Below, in pieces: positions 1-9,267 of a stretch of DNA of 64,000 bases (positions are counted from its first letter, which is position 1; each line of letters begins with the position of its first letter). This DNA is from Acinetobacter nosocomialis NIPH 2119. Its GTDB lineage: Bacteria > Pseudomonadota > Gammaproteobacteria > Pseudomonadales > Moraxellaceae. Position numbers and translations under genes: made by a program. The notes under the pieces are model-generated. The model was given only the letters and a program-made list of their open reading frames with translations, made no database searches and was not told the origin of the DNA. The DNA is taken from contig NZ_KB849239.1 in assembly GCF_000368085.1 (NCBI RefSeq), forward strand, positions 2,642,170 through 2,706,169. Reading direction: 5' to 3'.

Positions 1-10
1 CAGATGCTTT

Positions 11-40
11 AACAAGAAGATGTCTATCTTGTTTTTTTTA
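11..40 (+). terminator. Terminator of the gene upstream of the window
   Basis: AACAAGA (11-17) pairs with TCTTGTT (27-33) and a run of T follows. It would end a plus-strand gene lying before the window. The infA promoter begins inside it. Confidence 0.6.
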
Positions 41-57
41 AATAAATTGACTATAAT
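29..57 (+). promoter_or_regulatory. Predicted sigma-70 promoter of infA
   Basis: TTGTTT (29-34) and TATAAT (52-57) are separated by 17 bases, which is the ideal sigma-70 spacing, and a perfect -10 lies about 33 bases before the infA start codon. The leader would therefore be short. This is a sequence match only. Confidence 0.6.
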
Positions 58-90
58 TTGCGCCTTTCCAATTTGATCATCAGGTAGGCT

Positions 91-312
91 ATGGCCAATA
101 AAGAGGAACTCATTGAGTTCGAAGGCGTTGTCACCGAAACGCTTCCTAATACGATGTTCCGTGTACGTCTTGAAAACGGTCACGAAGTTATTGCACACAT
201 TTCTGGTAAAATGCGTAAACACTATATCCGTATTCTTACTGGCGACAGTGTAAAAGTCGAAATGACTCCATATGACTTAACTAAAGGTCGTATTACGTAC
301 CGTGCTCGCTAA
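91..312 (+). CDS. infA: Translation initiation factor IF-1
   Basis: The 73-residue protein is a single S1-type OB fold and has the full family length. It begins [12 protein letters not shown] and carries the conserved core [19 protein letters not shown] followed by [15 protein letters not shown]-1 binds the A site of the 30S subunit during initiation, together with IF-2 and IF-3. The start is fixed by AGGT six bases upstream of ATG 91. The gene has its own promoter and a strong terminator directly behind it, so it is probably transcribed alone. The identification is certain. Confidence 0.99.
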   Translation: MANKEELIEFEGVVTETLPNTMFRVRLENGHEVIAHISGKMRKHYIRILTGDSVKVEMTPYDLTKGRITYRAR

Positions 313-323
313 TTAGTGAATGC

Positions 324-353
324 AAAAAAGCCACTTCATGATGTGGCTTTTTT
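324..353. terminator. Bidirectional terminator between infA and the LprI-like gene
   Basis: AAAAAAGCCAC (324-334) and GTGGCTTTTTT (343-353) form an 11-pair stem with A and T runs on both sides. It can end infA on the plus strand and the convergent gene at 364-738. Confidence 0.9.
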
Positions 354-363
354 ATTGCTTTAT

Positions 364-738
364 TTATTCACTTAATCGACTGGACTTACACCCAACTGTT
401 TGGCATTCACGCAATCTTTCTTGTAGCCAATGGTTTCTTTCCTGCGTTGTCTGTAAACGACACTGCACGTCTACACTATTTCTATTTGAATCTGTACATT
501 CAGCATCACGTTGACGTATCCACGCAAGCTGAGACTTCTTAAGTGTATTTCTTTGTGCCGTATTCAATTTTGCTCTTAATGCCTGATAATTTTTATTTAG
601 ATCTGCATCAGCACTCGCATAGATTTTATTTGTACAGTAAATATCATCATAGGTATTACGAGTAGTGTCGCAATTATCGGCATATACCGCTGTTACTCCA
701 AAGCTGCATAAAAGTGCTAAAAATATTTTTTTCATCAT
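364..738 (-). CDS. Exported LprI-family (DUF1311) small protein
   Basis: The 124-residue protein starts with a clear Sec signal peptide (MMKKIFLALLCSFGVTAVYA, cleavage likely after residue 20). The mature part has several cysteines (for example in DNCDTT, YCTNK, ECTDS, QCRLQ) and the pattern LNKNYQALRAKLN...LKKSQLAWIRQRDAEC, which is the signature of the LprI / DUF1311 family. Some members of that family inhibit lysozyme; whether this one does cannot be read from sequence. A periplasmic location is inferred. ATG 736-738 and the next ATG at 733-735 both fit the AAGGA upstream. The gene is convergent with infA. Confidence 0.85.
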   Translation of the reverse strand: MMKKIFLALLCSFGVTAVYADNCDTTRNTYDDIYCTNKIYASADADLNKNYQALRAKLNTAQRNTLKKSQLAWIRQRDAECTDSNRNSVDVQCRLQTTQERNHWLQERLRECQTVGCKSSRLSE

Positions 739-905
739 GTTTTCCTTAAGTTTTTTGCAAAATAATTATAAACCCTTTCAGATATGAGTATGAATTGCTA
801 GATAAACTCATCCTCCATTTATCATAAACTTCCTTTTTTTCTTTACAAGCTAGGCAATCCAACCTACCGTTATCTAACAATAAATATAATTTGATAGAGA
901 GAAAA

Positions 906-1313
906 ATGAATATATCGAACCTATGCCGAATAACCTTGCTCTCAGTGATGTCTATTTATTTGAACGGTTGCGCAACTCAACCACGCCAATCTGTCGACTT
1001 ACAAGAATATTTAAAAGGCTTTCTGGGCAAATCATCGACCACCATTCAACAAGAACTAAACTTACGCGGTCTTGGCTTTCAAATTGCGCATGTTCCACAA
1101 AAAACATCAAATCAACTCATCTACACGATTTTACGGCCATTAAGTATTCCCATTCCTATGGTGAGTAATGTAGAGATGGGTGGTAATCCAGTTCCTATCC
1201 AATCCGGGACATTAGGGAGCAACTCTTACGATGTTAATTTTAATTGCAAAGTTATTTTTCAGCTTAAAAATGACATTGCTGAATCTATTCAATACGAAGG
1301 TAAAGCTTGCTGA
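906..1313 (+). CDS. Small putative lipoprotein, unknown function
   Basis: From ATG 906 the protein has 135 residues. An in-frame TTG lies at 891, but GAGAG sits seven bases before the ATG, so I prefer the ATG. The N-terminus is a lipoprotein signal with lipobox LNGC near residue 22, followed by ATQPRQSVDL. The rest has no motif I recognise; the C-terminal third (NSYDVNFNCKVIFQLKND and a final Cys) has two cysteines that could form a disulfide. It is probably a short envelope lipoprotein. A terminator shared with leuB follows, so it is likely a single-gene unit. Confidence 0.75.
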   Translation: MNISNLCRITLLSVMSIYLNGCATQPRQSVDLQEYLKGFLGKSSTTIQQELNLRGLGFQIAHVPQKTSNQLIYTILRPLSIPIPMVSNVEMGGNPVPIQSGTLGSNSYDVNFNCKVIFQLKNDIAESIQYEGKAC

Positions 1314-1323
1314 ACACAACCAT

Positions 1324-1353
1324 AAAAAAACGCAGCTTGAGGCTGCGTTTTTT
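1324..1353. terminator. Bidirectional terminator between the lipoprotein gene and leuB
   Basis: CGCAGC (1331-1336) pairs with GCTGCG (1342-1347), flanked by A7 and T6 runs. It serves the plus-strand lipoprotein gene and the minus-strand leuB. Confidence 0.88.
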
Positions 1354-1366
1354 AGCAAAGTAGCGA

Positions 1367-2446
1367 TTAAGCAAGAGCAGCAACGACTGCTTCACCCATC
1401 TCGGCTGTACCTACTTTAGTCATGCCTTCAGACATAATATCGGCTGTACGGAAACCTTGATCAAGTACTTGCCCTACCGCATCTTCAATTGCTTTAGCAG
1501 CAGCTTCTTCACGGAAGGTATAACGAAGCATCATTGCAACAGAAAGAATGGTTGCTAATGGGTTTGCCACATTTTGACCCGCAATATCAGGCGCCGAACC
1601 ATGACAAGGTTCATACATGCCTTTGCCATTTTCATCTAAAGAAGCTGACGGCAACATACCAATTGAGCCTGTAAGCATTGCTGCTTCGTCAGACAAGATA
1701 TCGCCAAACAAGTTACCTGTAACGATTACGTCAAACTGTTTAGGTGCACGTACAAGTTGCATAGCAGCATTATCCACATACATATGTGAAAGCTGAATAT
1801 TTGGATAGTTCGCTTGCTGTAAGTCAGTAACCGTTTGCTTCCAAAGCTCTGTCACTTCTAAAACGTTTGCTTTATCTACAGAACACACTTTACCGCCACG
1901 TAATCCTGCAAGTTCAAAAGCAACTTTTGCAATACGCTTAATTTCGCTCTCAGAATAAACGTCAGTGTTATAGCCCTGTTTTTCACCATTTTCGAGTTCA
2001 CGAATACCACGTGGCTGACCAAAGTAGATACCACCAGTCAATTCACGAACAATTAAAATATCTAAACCTGCAACAATTTCAGGTTTTAAGCTAGAAGCAT
2101 CGGCTAATTGTGGATATAAAATCGCTGGGCGCAAGTTAGCAAACAAGTTAAGTTCACTACGAATTTTTAAAAGACCGCGTTCAGGGCGAATAGAGCGTTC
2201 AATAGTGTCCCATTTTGGTCCACCAACGGCGCCTAATAAAATGGCATCGGCTTTTTTGGCTTGCTCACTTGTTACAGCTGGATACGGTTCTCCATGAGCA
2301 TCAATCGCAGCTCCACCTAACAAGCCATGTTCCCAAGTCAAAGACAAATTAAATTTTTCATTTACTTTATTTAATACTTTTTCTGCTGCCCCAACAATTT
2401 CAGGACCAATCCCATCGCCAGCCAAAATTAAAATCTGTTTAGACAT
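1367..2446 (-). CDS. leuB: 3-isopropylmalate dehydrogenase
   Basis: LeuB oxidises and decarboxylates 3-isopropylmalate to 2-oxoisocaproate with NAD, the third committed step of leucine synthesis. Visible signatures are the N-terminal [14 protein letters not shown], the substrate arginines in [19 protein letters not shown], the catalytic Tyr in ELTGGIYFG, the metal aspartates in [11 protein letters not shown] and the NAD-binding [12 protein letters not shown]. Starting at ATG 2446 gives 359 residues, the normal family length; the frame is open eight codons further, but TGGAAAA lies just ahead of this ATG. A lipoprotein gene stands 31 bases upstream, then leuD and leuC, so leuB is the distal gene of that group. 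Confidence 0.98.
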   Translation of the reverse strand: MSKQILILAGDGIGPEIVGAAEKVLNKVNEKFNLSLTWEHGLLGGAAIDAHGEPYPAVTSEQAKKADAILLGAVGGPKWDTIERSIRPERGLLKIRSELNLFANLRPAILYPQLADASSLKPEIVAGLDILIVRELTGGIYFGQPRGIRELENGEKQGYNTDVYSESEIKRIAKVAFELAGLRGGKVCSVDKANVLEVTELWKQTVTDLQQANYPNIQLSHMYVDNAAMQLVRAPKQFDVIVTGNLFGDILSDEAAMLTGSIGMLPSASLDENGKGMYEPCHGSAPDIAGQNVANPLATILSVAMMLRYTFREEAAAKAIEDAVGQVLDQGFRTADIMSEGMTKVGTAEMGEAVVAALA

Positions 2447-2477
2447 GAAGTTTTCCATTTTCAAAGACAAGACAGTG

Positions 2478-3068
2478 TTATGACTGTCGTGGTGTTAGTT
2501 TTTTCTGTTCGAGAAATTCACCGAGTCCTGTGGTTACATCAAATGGTCGACAAAAACGGCGAATTACACGCCCATCCTGCTCTAAGTCAACACATAATGG
2601 ATCTGGTACAGAAACATTCAGCAAACTACCCGAACGGTTAGATTTGTCTCGGTACATTTTAAACATATAGCGATGGTTGGCTTTGAATTGGTGAATAACA
2701 TGGATGGTTTCTGCCCGATCTGGAGAAATCGGATAGTAACGAATCACCACTTCATATTGTTTGGCAGGCACAGATAAATACAAACTATTGCTTTGACTTA
2801 ACACCGAACCATTTAATCTCACAATTCCTTGATGAATTGCCTGATTACTAATACGACGTGTCTGTGCATCAACAACAGTAATATCATTTAGCCGTTCAAA
2901 TTCGCAACTTTTTGCGCCCGAACAATATATTGCTGCATTCTGCCCCAAATTTTCTTGTTCAGCCTGCTTAATACGAACAGTATCCACTACATTGTAAGTG
3001 CTCTGACAAGCACTTAGTGTTATTGCGCACAGGCCCAACAAAAAGCTATGAGTAACGTTCCTCTTCAT
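2478..3068 (-). CDS. Putative lipoprotein between leuD and leuB, unknown function
   Basis: The 196-residue protein has a lipoprotein signal peptide ([21 protein letters not shown], lipobox LSAC, Cys 21). The mature part includes a [12 protein letters not shown] segment with two cysteines, a probable beta-rich middle and a second Cys pair near the C-terminus (DPLCVDL, RRFCRPF). I do not recognise a named domain. It lies on the same strand as the leucine genes, 112 bases after leuD and 31 bases before leuB, so it may be co-transcribed with leuB. Nothing in it suggests a role in leucine synthesis. Confidence 0.78.
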   Translation of the reverse strand: MKRNVTHSFLLGLCAITLSACQSTYNVVDTVRIKQAEQENLGQNAAIYCSGAKSCEFERLNDITVVDAQTRRISNQAIHQGIVRLNGSVLSQSNSLYLSVPAKQYEVVIRYYPISPDRAETIHVIHQFKANHRYMFKMYRDKSNRSGSLLNVSVPDPLCVDLEQDGRVIRRFCRPFDVTTGLGEFLEQKKLTPRQS

Positions 3069-3180
3069 TGTTCAAGCCCAATCCTCATCTAGTGCATAAT
3101 TTTAAGCTGTTGTTATGCTTTAGCATGTTAGCAAGAGTTTGAACACGACGCCATGACTATGTTTAAAATGTACCAAAAGG

Positions 3181-3828
3181 TTAATTTATCTCTTGGAATA
3201 CCCAAGGACGAACCTGTTTGGTTTTTTCTTCATAAGCGCGAATTGCGTCCGCATTTTGGAGAGTTAAGCCAATATCATCCAAGCCATTTAACAAGCAGTG
3301 CTTACGAAATGGATCCACTTCGAATTTAAATGCTTCACCTGCTGGTGTACGAACTTCTTGCGCAGCCAAATCAATTGTTAATTGATATCCTTCATTCGCA
3401 GCACATTCTTTGAATAACTGATCAACAATATTCTCAGATAAAATAACTGGTAACATGCCGTTTTTAAAACAGTTATTAAAGAAAATATCAGCAAAGCTTG
3501 GCGCAATAACGGTACGAAAACCATATTCGTTTAATGCCCAAGGTGCATGCTCACGACTTGAACCACAACCAAAGTTCGTACGAGCAATTAAAACTGTTGC
3601 TCCCTGATAACGTGGTTGATTCAAAACAAAGTCCGGATTTTTTGGACGTACCGAGTTATCTTGACCTGGGTAACCTTCATCTAAATAACGAAGTTCATCA
3701 AATAAGTTGTCGCCAAAACCAGTACGTTTAATCGATTTTAAAAACTGTTTTGGAATAATTAAATCTGTATCGACATTGGCACGATCTAATGGTGCAACGA
3801 TACCTTGTTCAACTGTATAAGCTTTCAT
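3181..3828 (-). CDS. leuD: 3-isopropylmalate dehydratase small subunit
   Basis: LeuD pairs with LeuC to form isopropylmalate isomerase, which converts 2- to 3-isopropylmalate. The 215-residue length is typical. Family signatures are [17 protein letters not shown] near residue 20, [14 protein letters not shown] near residue 90 and the following [15 protein letters not shown] lies six bases upstream of ATG 3828. It begins 18 bases after the end of leuC, which indicates a leuCD operon with probable translational proximity. Confidence 0.98.
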   Translation of the reverse strand: MKAYTVEQGIVAPLDRANVDTDLIIPKQFLKSIKRTGFGDNLFDELRYLDEGYPGQDNSVRPKNPDFVLNQPRYQGATVLIARTNFGCGSSREHAPWALNEYGFRTVIAPSFADIFFNNCFKNGMLPVILSENIVDQLFKECAANEGYQLTIDLAAQEVRTPAGEAFKFEVDPFRKHCLLNGLDDIGLTLQNADAIRAYEEKTKQVRPWVFQEIN

Positions 3829-3846
3829 GGTTTGCTCCAGACCGAA

Positions 3847-5265
3847 TTAAAATGAACGAACGTCAACAAAATGACCTGCAATCGCAGCAGCAGCAGCCAT
3901 TGCTGGACTTACCAGGTGAGTACGACCACCATTACCCTGACGACCTTCAAAGTTACGGTTTGATGTCGATGCACAGTGTTCGCCCGGTTGTAACTTGTCT
4001 GCATTCATGGCTAAACACATTGAACAACCCGGTTCACGCCACTCGAAACCAGCTTCTAAGAAAATTTTATCCAAACCTTCTTTTTCTGCCTGCTGTTTCA
4101 CTAAACCAGAACCCGGAACAATCATCGCTTGCTTAATGCTAGAAGCCACTTTACGGCCTTTAACCACCTCAGCAGCAGCACGGATATCTTCAATACGTGA
4201 GTTAGTGCAAGAACCAATAAACACACGGTCAAGTTGAATTTCAGCCAATGCCTGACCTGCGTTTAACCCCATATATTGATACGCACGTGTCCAGTCACTA
4301 CGTTGTACGTCATCTTTCGCTTGTTCTAAAGTTGGTACAGCTTTCGATACTGGAATTACCATCTCAGGTGAAGTACCCCAAGATACTTGTGGTTCAATCT
4401 CTGCGCCATTTAACTCAACGACTGCATCAAAAACAGCATCATCGTCTGAATGTAAAGTATTCCAATAAGCAACCGCTTGTTCCCACTGCTCACCTTTTGG
4501 TGCGTAGCTACGGCCTTTTACGTATTCAATGGTTTTGTCATCAACTGCAACCATACCAACACGAGCACCCGCTTCAATCGCCATGTTACATACCGTCATA
4601 CGTCCTTCAATCGACATATCACGGAAAACTTGGCCACCGAACTCAATTGCGTAACCCGTACCGCCTGCAGTACCGATTTTACCGATAATCGCCAACACCA
4701 CATCTTTTGGTGTTACGCCCTTACCTAAAACGCCATCAACACGAACCAACATATTTTTTGATTTTTTCTGAATCAAACATTGTGTCGCTAAAACGTGTTC
4801 AACTTCAGATGTCCCGATACCATGTGCCAAACAACCAAAGGCACCGTGAGTTGCTGTATGCGAGTCACCGCATACCACCGTCATACCCGGTAAAGTTAAG
4901 CCTTGTTCAGGACCAACAACATGTACAATACCTTGGCGAATATCATTAATACCAAATTCAAAGATATTAAATGCTTTACAGTTATCATCTAAGGTTTGAA
5001 CCTGAATACGCGATGTATCATCTTCAATACCTGCAATGCCCTGATCACGCTCTTTTTTAGACGTTGGAACGTTGTGGTCTGGTGTAGCTACGTTTGCGCT
5101 TAAACGCCACGGTTGACGACCCGCAAGTTGCAAACCTTCAAATGCTTGTGGACTTGTTACTTCATGCAATAAATGACGGTCGATATAAAGTAAACACGAA
5201 CCATCATCACGCTCTGTAACTACGTGGTCATCCCACAATTTGTCATATAAAGTTTTGCCTGCCAT
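3847..5265 (-). CDS. leuC: 3-isopropylmalate dehydratase large subunit
   Basis: This aconitase-family subunit carries the 4Fe-4S cluster of isopropylmalate isomerase. The three cluster cysteines are visible in [12 protein letters not shown] and in [11 protein letters not shown]. Other signatures are [16 protein letters not shown] at the start, [13 protein letters not shown] and the C-terminal [19 protein letters not shown]. The frame is open 37 codons further upstream, but starting at ATG 5265 gives 472 residues, the normal length, and GGAG lies nine bases before it; an alternative ATG at 5280 overlaps that GGAG. It is the first gene of the leuC-leuD group. Confidence 0.97.
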   Translation of the reverse strand: MAGKTLYDKLWDDHVVTERDDGSCLLYIDRHLLHEVTSPQAFEGLQLAGRQPWRLSANVATPDHNVPTSKKERDQGIAGIEDDTSRIQVQTLDDNCKAFNIFEFGINDIRQGIVHVVGPEQGLTLPGMTVVCGDSHTATHGAFGCLAHGIGTSEVEHVLATQCLIQKKSKNMLVRVDGVLGKGVTPKDVVLAIIGKIGTAGGTGYAIEFGGQVFRDMSIEGRMTVCNMAIEAGARVGMVAVDDKTIEYVKGRSYAPKGEQWEQAVAYWNTLHSDDDAVFDAVVELNGAEIEPQVSWGTSPEMVIPVSKAVPTLEQAKDDVQRSDWTRAYQYMGLNAGQALAEIQLDRVFIGSCTNSRIEDIRAAAEVVKGRKVASSIKQAMIVPGSGLVKQQAEKEGLDKIFLEAGFEWREPGCSMCLAMNADKLQPGEHCASTSNRNFEGRQGNGGRTHLVSPAMAAAAAIAGHFVDVRSF

Positions 5266-5420
5266 GTCGTCTTGCTCCATTGGACTGGGTAATTCTAATC
5301 TTTCTTCGATTATAGCCAGAGTTTCACATAAATCTAATTTATCATTTTTATAAATTAGAAAACTTTTAGGAATCATTCCCGTCTTTATTTATATTGTTCA
5401 AAAATATTTAAATCGGTTTT

Positions 5421-5439
5421 GTTAATGATTATCATTTGC
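5421..5439. promoter_or_regulatory. Fur-box-like site between leuC and the DUF2061 gene
   Basis: The 19 bases match the Fur consensus GATAATGATAATCATTATC at 15 positions, including the core AATGATTATCAT. It lies in the divergent space, about 155 bases from the leuC start and 68 bases before the DUF2061 start. Fur binding is an inference from the match. Confidence 0.45.
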
Positions 5440-5506
5440 ATAATCCATTTTTAATCTTATACTCTTATCTCTATACTAAAAATATCAAATATAGGTAGAG
5501 AGAACG

Positions 5507-5758
5507 ATGATGGCTAATATTCAAAAATTCGTTGTAAATAACCAACGTACATTAAAGAAAACCTTAAGTTACTACATTATGCATATTACGGTAGCCATGT
5601 TAGTTGCCTACTTTGTAACGGGTAATATTTGGATGGCTTTAACATTAAGTATGTTAGAACCAACCGTACAAGCATTTGCATTTTTCTTTCATGAAAAAGT
5701 ATGGGCAGCAAAAGACCGTCGTATTTCAGCTTTAAACGAAAAAGAGACAACTGCTTAG
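5507..5758 (+). CDS. DUF2061 family small membrane protein
   Basis: The 83-residue protein has two hydrophobic stretches (about residues 25-40 and 43-62) and the family signature MLEPTVQAFAFFFHEKVWA near the C-terminus, which I recognise as DUF2061. The function of the family is not established. Start ATG 5507 or the adjacent in-frame ATG 5510 both follow GAGAG. It is transcribed away from leuC, with a Fur-box-like site upstream that suggests possible iron control. The LysR gene follows on the same strand after 117 bases. Confidence 0.85.
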   Translation: MMANIQKFVVNNQRTLKKTLSYYIMHITVAMLVAYFVTGNIWMALTLSMLEPTVQAFAFFFHEKVWAAKDRRISALNEKETTA

Positions 5759-5875
5759 GTTAAGATTAATACGCCAAATCACAAGTTTATAGAACGTTTG
5801 GCTGCAAGCATGATACGATTTTGGCTTGGCGACTTTAGCCTCTCTCGATTTTTCTATCCCAAGTAGAGTTGTATT

Positions 5876-6736
5876 ATGAATCTTGCAGCCTTTGAAGCTT
5901 TTGTAAAAGTTATGGAAACAGGGTCTATCTCTGTGGCTGCAGATCAACTCTTTATTACCCAACCTGCTGTTACCAAACGTATTCATAGTCTCGAAGAATA
6001 TTTCGGCGTAAAGCTATTTGAGTCGGCAGGACGTGGGGTTCAAGCCACTCATGCTGCGCATTCATTATTACCAAAAGTCAAAAGCTGGTTAAATGAACTT
6101 AAAGATATTCACCACACGCTAAGTCATGAACAAACACAAATACAAGGTCGTTTAAAAATTGGCACGAGTCATCACATCGGTTTGCACCACTTACCTGCTC
6201 CACTTAAACACTTTGTTCAGCAGTTTCCACAAGTCACTTTAGACGTACATTTTGTTGACTCAGAACAAGCCCACGAACAGGTCCTTGCTGGTGATTTAGA
6301 GCTTGCATTTTTAACGCTTCCTCCTTCAGGTGATGAACGTCTTAACTACATTACCATCTGGAATGATCCTTTAGTTTTTGTAGCTGCTCCATTTCATCCA
6401 TTGGCTCAAAAAAAGAATTTAACCTTACAAGATTTAATTGAATATCCAAGTTTGCTGCCTGCCGCACAGACTTATACAGCCCAAATTACTTTGGCCGAGT
6501 TTGAAAAACAGGGGCTTAAACCGAAAATTACTATGAGTAATAACCCTCTAGAGTCAATTCGTATGTTGGTCTCTATTGGTTTAGGTTGGTCAGTTTTACC
6601 AAAAACTTTATTGAATCAAGATATGCAGCAGCTCGATTTAAATGTCGAGATGAACCGTCAGCTAGGTATGGTATGGCACCCTGCACGTACGCAATCTAGA
6701 GCCATGCAAGAGTTGATTAAAATGATGCAAGAATAA
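5876..6736 (+). CDS. LysR family transcriptional regulator
   Basis: The 286-residue protein has the LysR helix-turn-helix at residues 1-60 (GSISVAADQLFITQPAVTKR followed by IHSLEEYFGVKLFE) and a periplasmic-binding-type effector domain from about residue 90 (GRLKIGTSHHIGLHHLPAPL). The target and ligand are not visible. A LysR gene next to leuC is also known in Pseudomonas, so control of a nearby gene, perhaps leuC, is possible but only inferred. Confidence 0.93.
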   Translation: MNLAAFEAFVKVMETGSISVAADQLFITQPAVTKRIHSLEEYFGVKLFESAGRGVQATHAAHSLLPKVKSWLNELKDIHHTLSHEQTQIQGRLKIGTSHHIGLHHLPAPLKHFVQQFPQVTLDVHFVDSEQAHEQVLAGDLELAFLTLPPSGDERLNYITIWNDPLVFVAAPFHPLAQKKNLTLQDLIEYPSLLPAAQTYTAQITLAEFEKQGLKPKITMSNNPLESIRMLVSIGLGWSVLPKTLLNQDMQQLDLNVEMNRQLGMVWHPARTQSRAMQELIKMMQE

Positions 6737-6741
6737 CGGTA

Positions 6742-6978
6742 TTAATGGCTATATTTTTTAACAAGGATATAAATCAAAACTGCGAAAGGTAGTAGTAAAA
6801 ATAGAACGCCCCAACTGAAACATATGGCAGCGAAAATAATTCCGCCAAGTGCACTCATAAACAGTAAAGCAATGATATAAATAAGTAACTCACCAAAAAT
6901 AGCGGTAATGAACTGATCTATAAATTCTTGAAAGAAACCATTGCTACCTTTACTTTTAGTGCGCTTATTTTTAGTCAT
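6742..6978 (-). CDS. Small inner membrane protein, unknown function
   Basis: The 78-residue protein has a positively charged N-terminus (MTKNKRTKSKGSNGFF) and two hydrophobic segments (about residues 26-47 and 50-72), ending in KKYSH. By the positive-inside rule both ends would be cytoplasmic. No family is recognised. It converges on the LysR gene with only five bases between the stops. Confidence 0.7.
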   Translation of the reverse strand: MTKNKRTKSKGSNGFFQEFIDQFITAIFGELLIYIIALLFMSALGGIIFAAICFSWGVLFLLLPFAVLIYILVKKYSH

Positions 6979-7073
6979 GCTATTTTAATTAATAAAGTTA
7001 TATATTGATTAGAAATAATACTGTAAATATATACCCTTTACTCTACTATCCTTATACTTTTCGCTTAAGATTC

Positions 7074-7670
7074 ATGATCGTGAAGAATCCATATTCAAAT
7101 ATAATTAAAGTCGGTTTATATATATTTATAACTTTAGCTATCTTAGTTCTAGTTACATTTATTTGGTTTAAACCGATACGTGTTATTTTCGCCCATCACC
7201 TTTCATTGTTACATTGTGATGGTCAAGTCTGTGTAGATGATCCAAAGACACAACCTCTTGCGAACACACTTTATAATCAGGCATTACAAGAAACCCAAGA
7301 TAAAGTAGGTACTTTTCATCAACAACCCATTATGGTTTTTTGCTCCACTCCACAATGTGCCAATACCTTTGGTATGGAAAAAGCAGCCGCTAAAGCGGTT
7401 GGTAATTTGGGGTTATTGGTTGCACCGCGAGGCTGGAAAGATTTCTATATCACTCATGAGCTTATTCATCATCGACAAGCCGAAGAATGGGGAAATATAG
7501 CAATGCTGACTAAACCTAAATGGCTGGTAGAAGGCATGGCTTATAGCTTAAGTGATGATCCACGCCCTACGTTATCGGAGCCCTTTCAGCAATGGCGGGC
7601 GCAATTCAAGCTTTGGCATCAACAGAACCCTGACCCAAATATTTGGCATGCCACAGAGAAAGTTAAATAA
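7074..7670 (+). CDS. Membrane-anchored HExxH protein, possible metallopeptidase
   Basis: The frame is open from 7005, but ATG 7074 places the hydrophobic segment near the N-terminus and gives 198 residues. One membrane helix (about residues 10-32) is followed by an exported domain. This domain holds two cysteine pairs (HCDGQVC and FCSTPQC) and the zinc-protease motif H128-E129-L-I-H132 in THELIHHRQAEEWG. A glutamate 21 residues after the second His (E153 in WLVEGMAYSL) could be the third ligand, as in gluzincins. Peptidase activity is inferred. The stop is four bases from that of the convergent DUF2252 gene. Confidence 0.72.
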   Translation: MIVKNPYSNIIKVGLYIFITLAILVLVTFIWFKPIRVIFAHHLSLLHCDGQVCVDDPKTQPLANTLYNQALQETQDKVGTFHQQPIMVFCSTPQCANTFGMEKAAAKAVGNLGLLVAPRGWKDFYITHELIHHRQAEEWGNIAMLTKPKWLVEGMAYSLSDDPRPTLSEPFQQWRAQFKLWHQQNPDPNIWHATEKVK

Positions 7671-7674
7671 TTTA

Positions 7675-9114
7675 TTAAAGCGCATCATCTCCGGCGAGCT
7701 GAATCTTACTATCAGCAATTTCATTCATAAATTGCTGATAGTCGTTTAGATTACGCTCTGCATATTCTTCTGCATAGGTTTGTAATACGTCTACAATCGT
7801 ATCGCTCTCTCCAAAATATCCTATAAGTACATCTGCATTTCCCGATTTTGCATGGGCATGCGCTAAAGCCAAGCCACAATCTTCAGCATACTTATAGAAA
7901 TACTCTTCATCCATATCCTTAAGATTAAAAGAGATTTTCATATCACGTAACTGACGTACATGAAAATGTTGAGTTGATATTGAGGAAAATCCAAGAAATA
8001 TATCACTTGCGGCTTGCATCAGTTGCTGGCCATGTATTACACGTTCACCTTCGTGATTTACTTGTTCTACAAATAACGGACTAAGAATTGATGGATTCGC
8101 TTCTTTCATTTGTAAAATTAATGGTTCCCGATCTGCATCCTGAAATAATGCTATGGCTGATCGTGTACCAACACTTCCGATACCAACCACTTTAAAAGCC
8201 ACATCTGTACATTGATAACGATCAAAAAGGACTTGGCGATCATATTTCAAAGAGTCACGGTATTGTTTAAAGAATACGTCAACATCTTTACTAAATGGTT
8301 CATCTGCATTTGGGTGCCATAATAACGGCGCATCATCTACAAAATGACGCAAGCCTGTATCTTGGTCTTGCTGTGTAAGTTTCGGCAATACAGAGTACAC
8401 CGTTTTTTTCTGCGCAGAATCAAGATCCTTTTCACTTTTTTTTCTTAGTTTTCGGCATTCAGTATTTTCTAATAAGGTAACGGCATCAATTTTTTCATAC
8501 CAAACTTGTAGAGGCGAAAGTTTGGCATTTTCTAATAAGTGCTGACGATAACTATTCAGCATTATTTTAACTGCTTTTAAACCCACTTTATCTGCAAGAT
8601 TAATATCGCGTGCTGCAATCACAAAACTGGTTGCTAAACGCTTTACATCCCATTCAAACGGGGCAACTAAAGTTTCATCAAAATCATTAATTCCAAATAA
8701 CAGGTTGCGTTCTGGACTTGCAAAACCACCAAAGTTACTTAAATGACAATCACCACAAATCTGTTGAAATAAACCTGAATTTAGTGGCTCCCACACTTGG
8801 TCAAATAGCATCAAAGAAGGCATGCCACGATAAAATGTAAATGGTGAAACGCTCATCCGTTTTGCACGAATCGGTTTGAGTTTTTCTAAACGTCCTTGGT
8901 TACTCCAATCATAGATCGTTAAAGCAGTTGTTCCTTCTGGCCGTTCAGAAAGTTTTGAAAGTTGTTCAAGCGGTACTTTTTTCCGTTGAGTCTTACCTAA
9001 TTTAAAACCCTCACTTTTACTCAGTAATTTTCCTTGATAGCTATGACGTGTTAAATCAATGCTTTGATTATTCCAAAGTTGTTCTGGTAATTTAATCTGT
9101 GGTGTTTTTGACAT
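7675..9114 (-). CDS. DUF2252 family protein
   Basis: From ATG 9114 (GAGGT five bases upstream) the protein has 479 residues; the open frame extends 14 codons further without a better start. It has the DUF2252 signatures RMSVSPFTFYRG, GDCHLSNFGGF, FGINDFDETLVAPFEWDVKRL and GIGSVGTRSAIALFQ. The family has a protein-kinase-like fold by remote similarity, and its biochemical role is not established. The upstream HAD gene ends 153 bases away behind a stable hairpin, so this gene is probably transcribed separately. Confidence 0.9.
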   Translation of the reverse strand: MSKTPQIKLPEQLWNNQSIDLTRHSYQGKLLSKSEGFKLGKTQRKKVPLEQLSKLSERPEGTTALTIYDWSNQGRLEKLKPIRAKRMSVSPFTFYRGMPSLMLFDQVWEPLNSGLFQQICGDCHLSNFGGFASPERNLLFGINDFDETLVAPFEWDVKRLATSFVIAARDINLADKVGLKAVKIMLNSYRQHLLENAKLSPLQVWYEKIDAVTLLENTECRKLRKKSEKDLDSAQKKTVYSVLPKLTQQDQDTGLRHFVDDAPLLWHPNADEPFSKDVDVFFKQYRDSLKYDRQVLFDRYQCTDVAFKVVGIGSVGTRSAIALFQDADREPLILQMKEANPSILSPLFVEQVNHEGERVIHGQQLMQAASDIFLGFSSISTQHFHVRQLRDMKISFNLKDMDEEYFYKYAEDCGLALAHAHAKSGNADVLIGYFGESDTIVDVLQTYAEEYAERNLNDYQQFMNEIADSKIQLAGDDAL

Positions 9115-9219
9115 TATTACCTCTTTTTTTAAATTTATTTTTATTGAACTTATCAATATTTATTTTTGGATTAGGATTTTCATGGGATATAAAAAGAACG
9201 ATTTAAACCTAATGAATGA

Positions 9220-9261
9220 AGAGTTGGAAAACCTTAAATACCGTATGGGTCTTCCAACTCT
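9220..9261 (-). terminator. Hairpin between the HAD gene and the DUF2252 gene
   Basis: AGAGTTGGAA and TTCCAACTCT form a perfect ten-pair stem directly after the HAD stop. No T run follows on the minus strand, so it may be a weak or factor-assisted terminator, or a 3' end stabiliser. Confidence 0.45.
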
Positions 9262-9267
9262 ACAATC

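Noticed and set aside
4248..4688. 146-codon plus-strand frame inside leuC
   Set aside because: It is antisense to a highly conserved enzyme and has no family resemblance.
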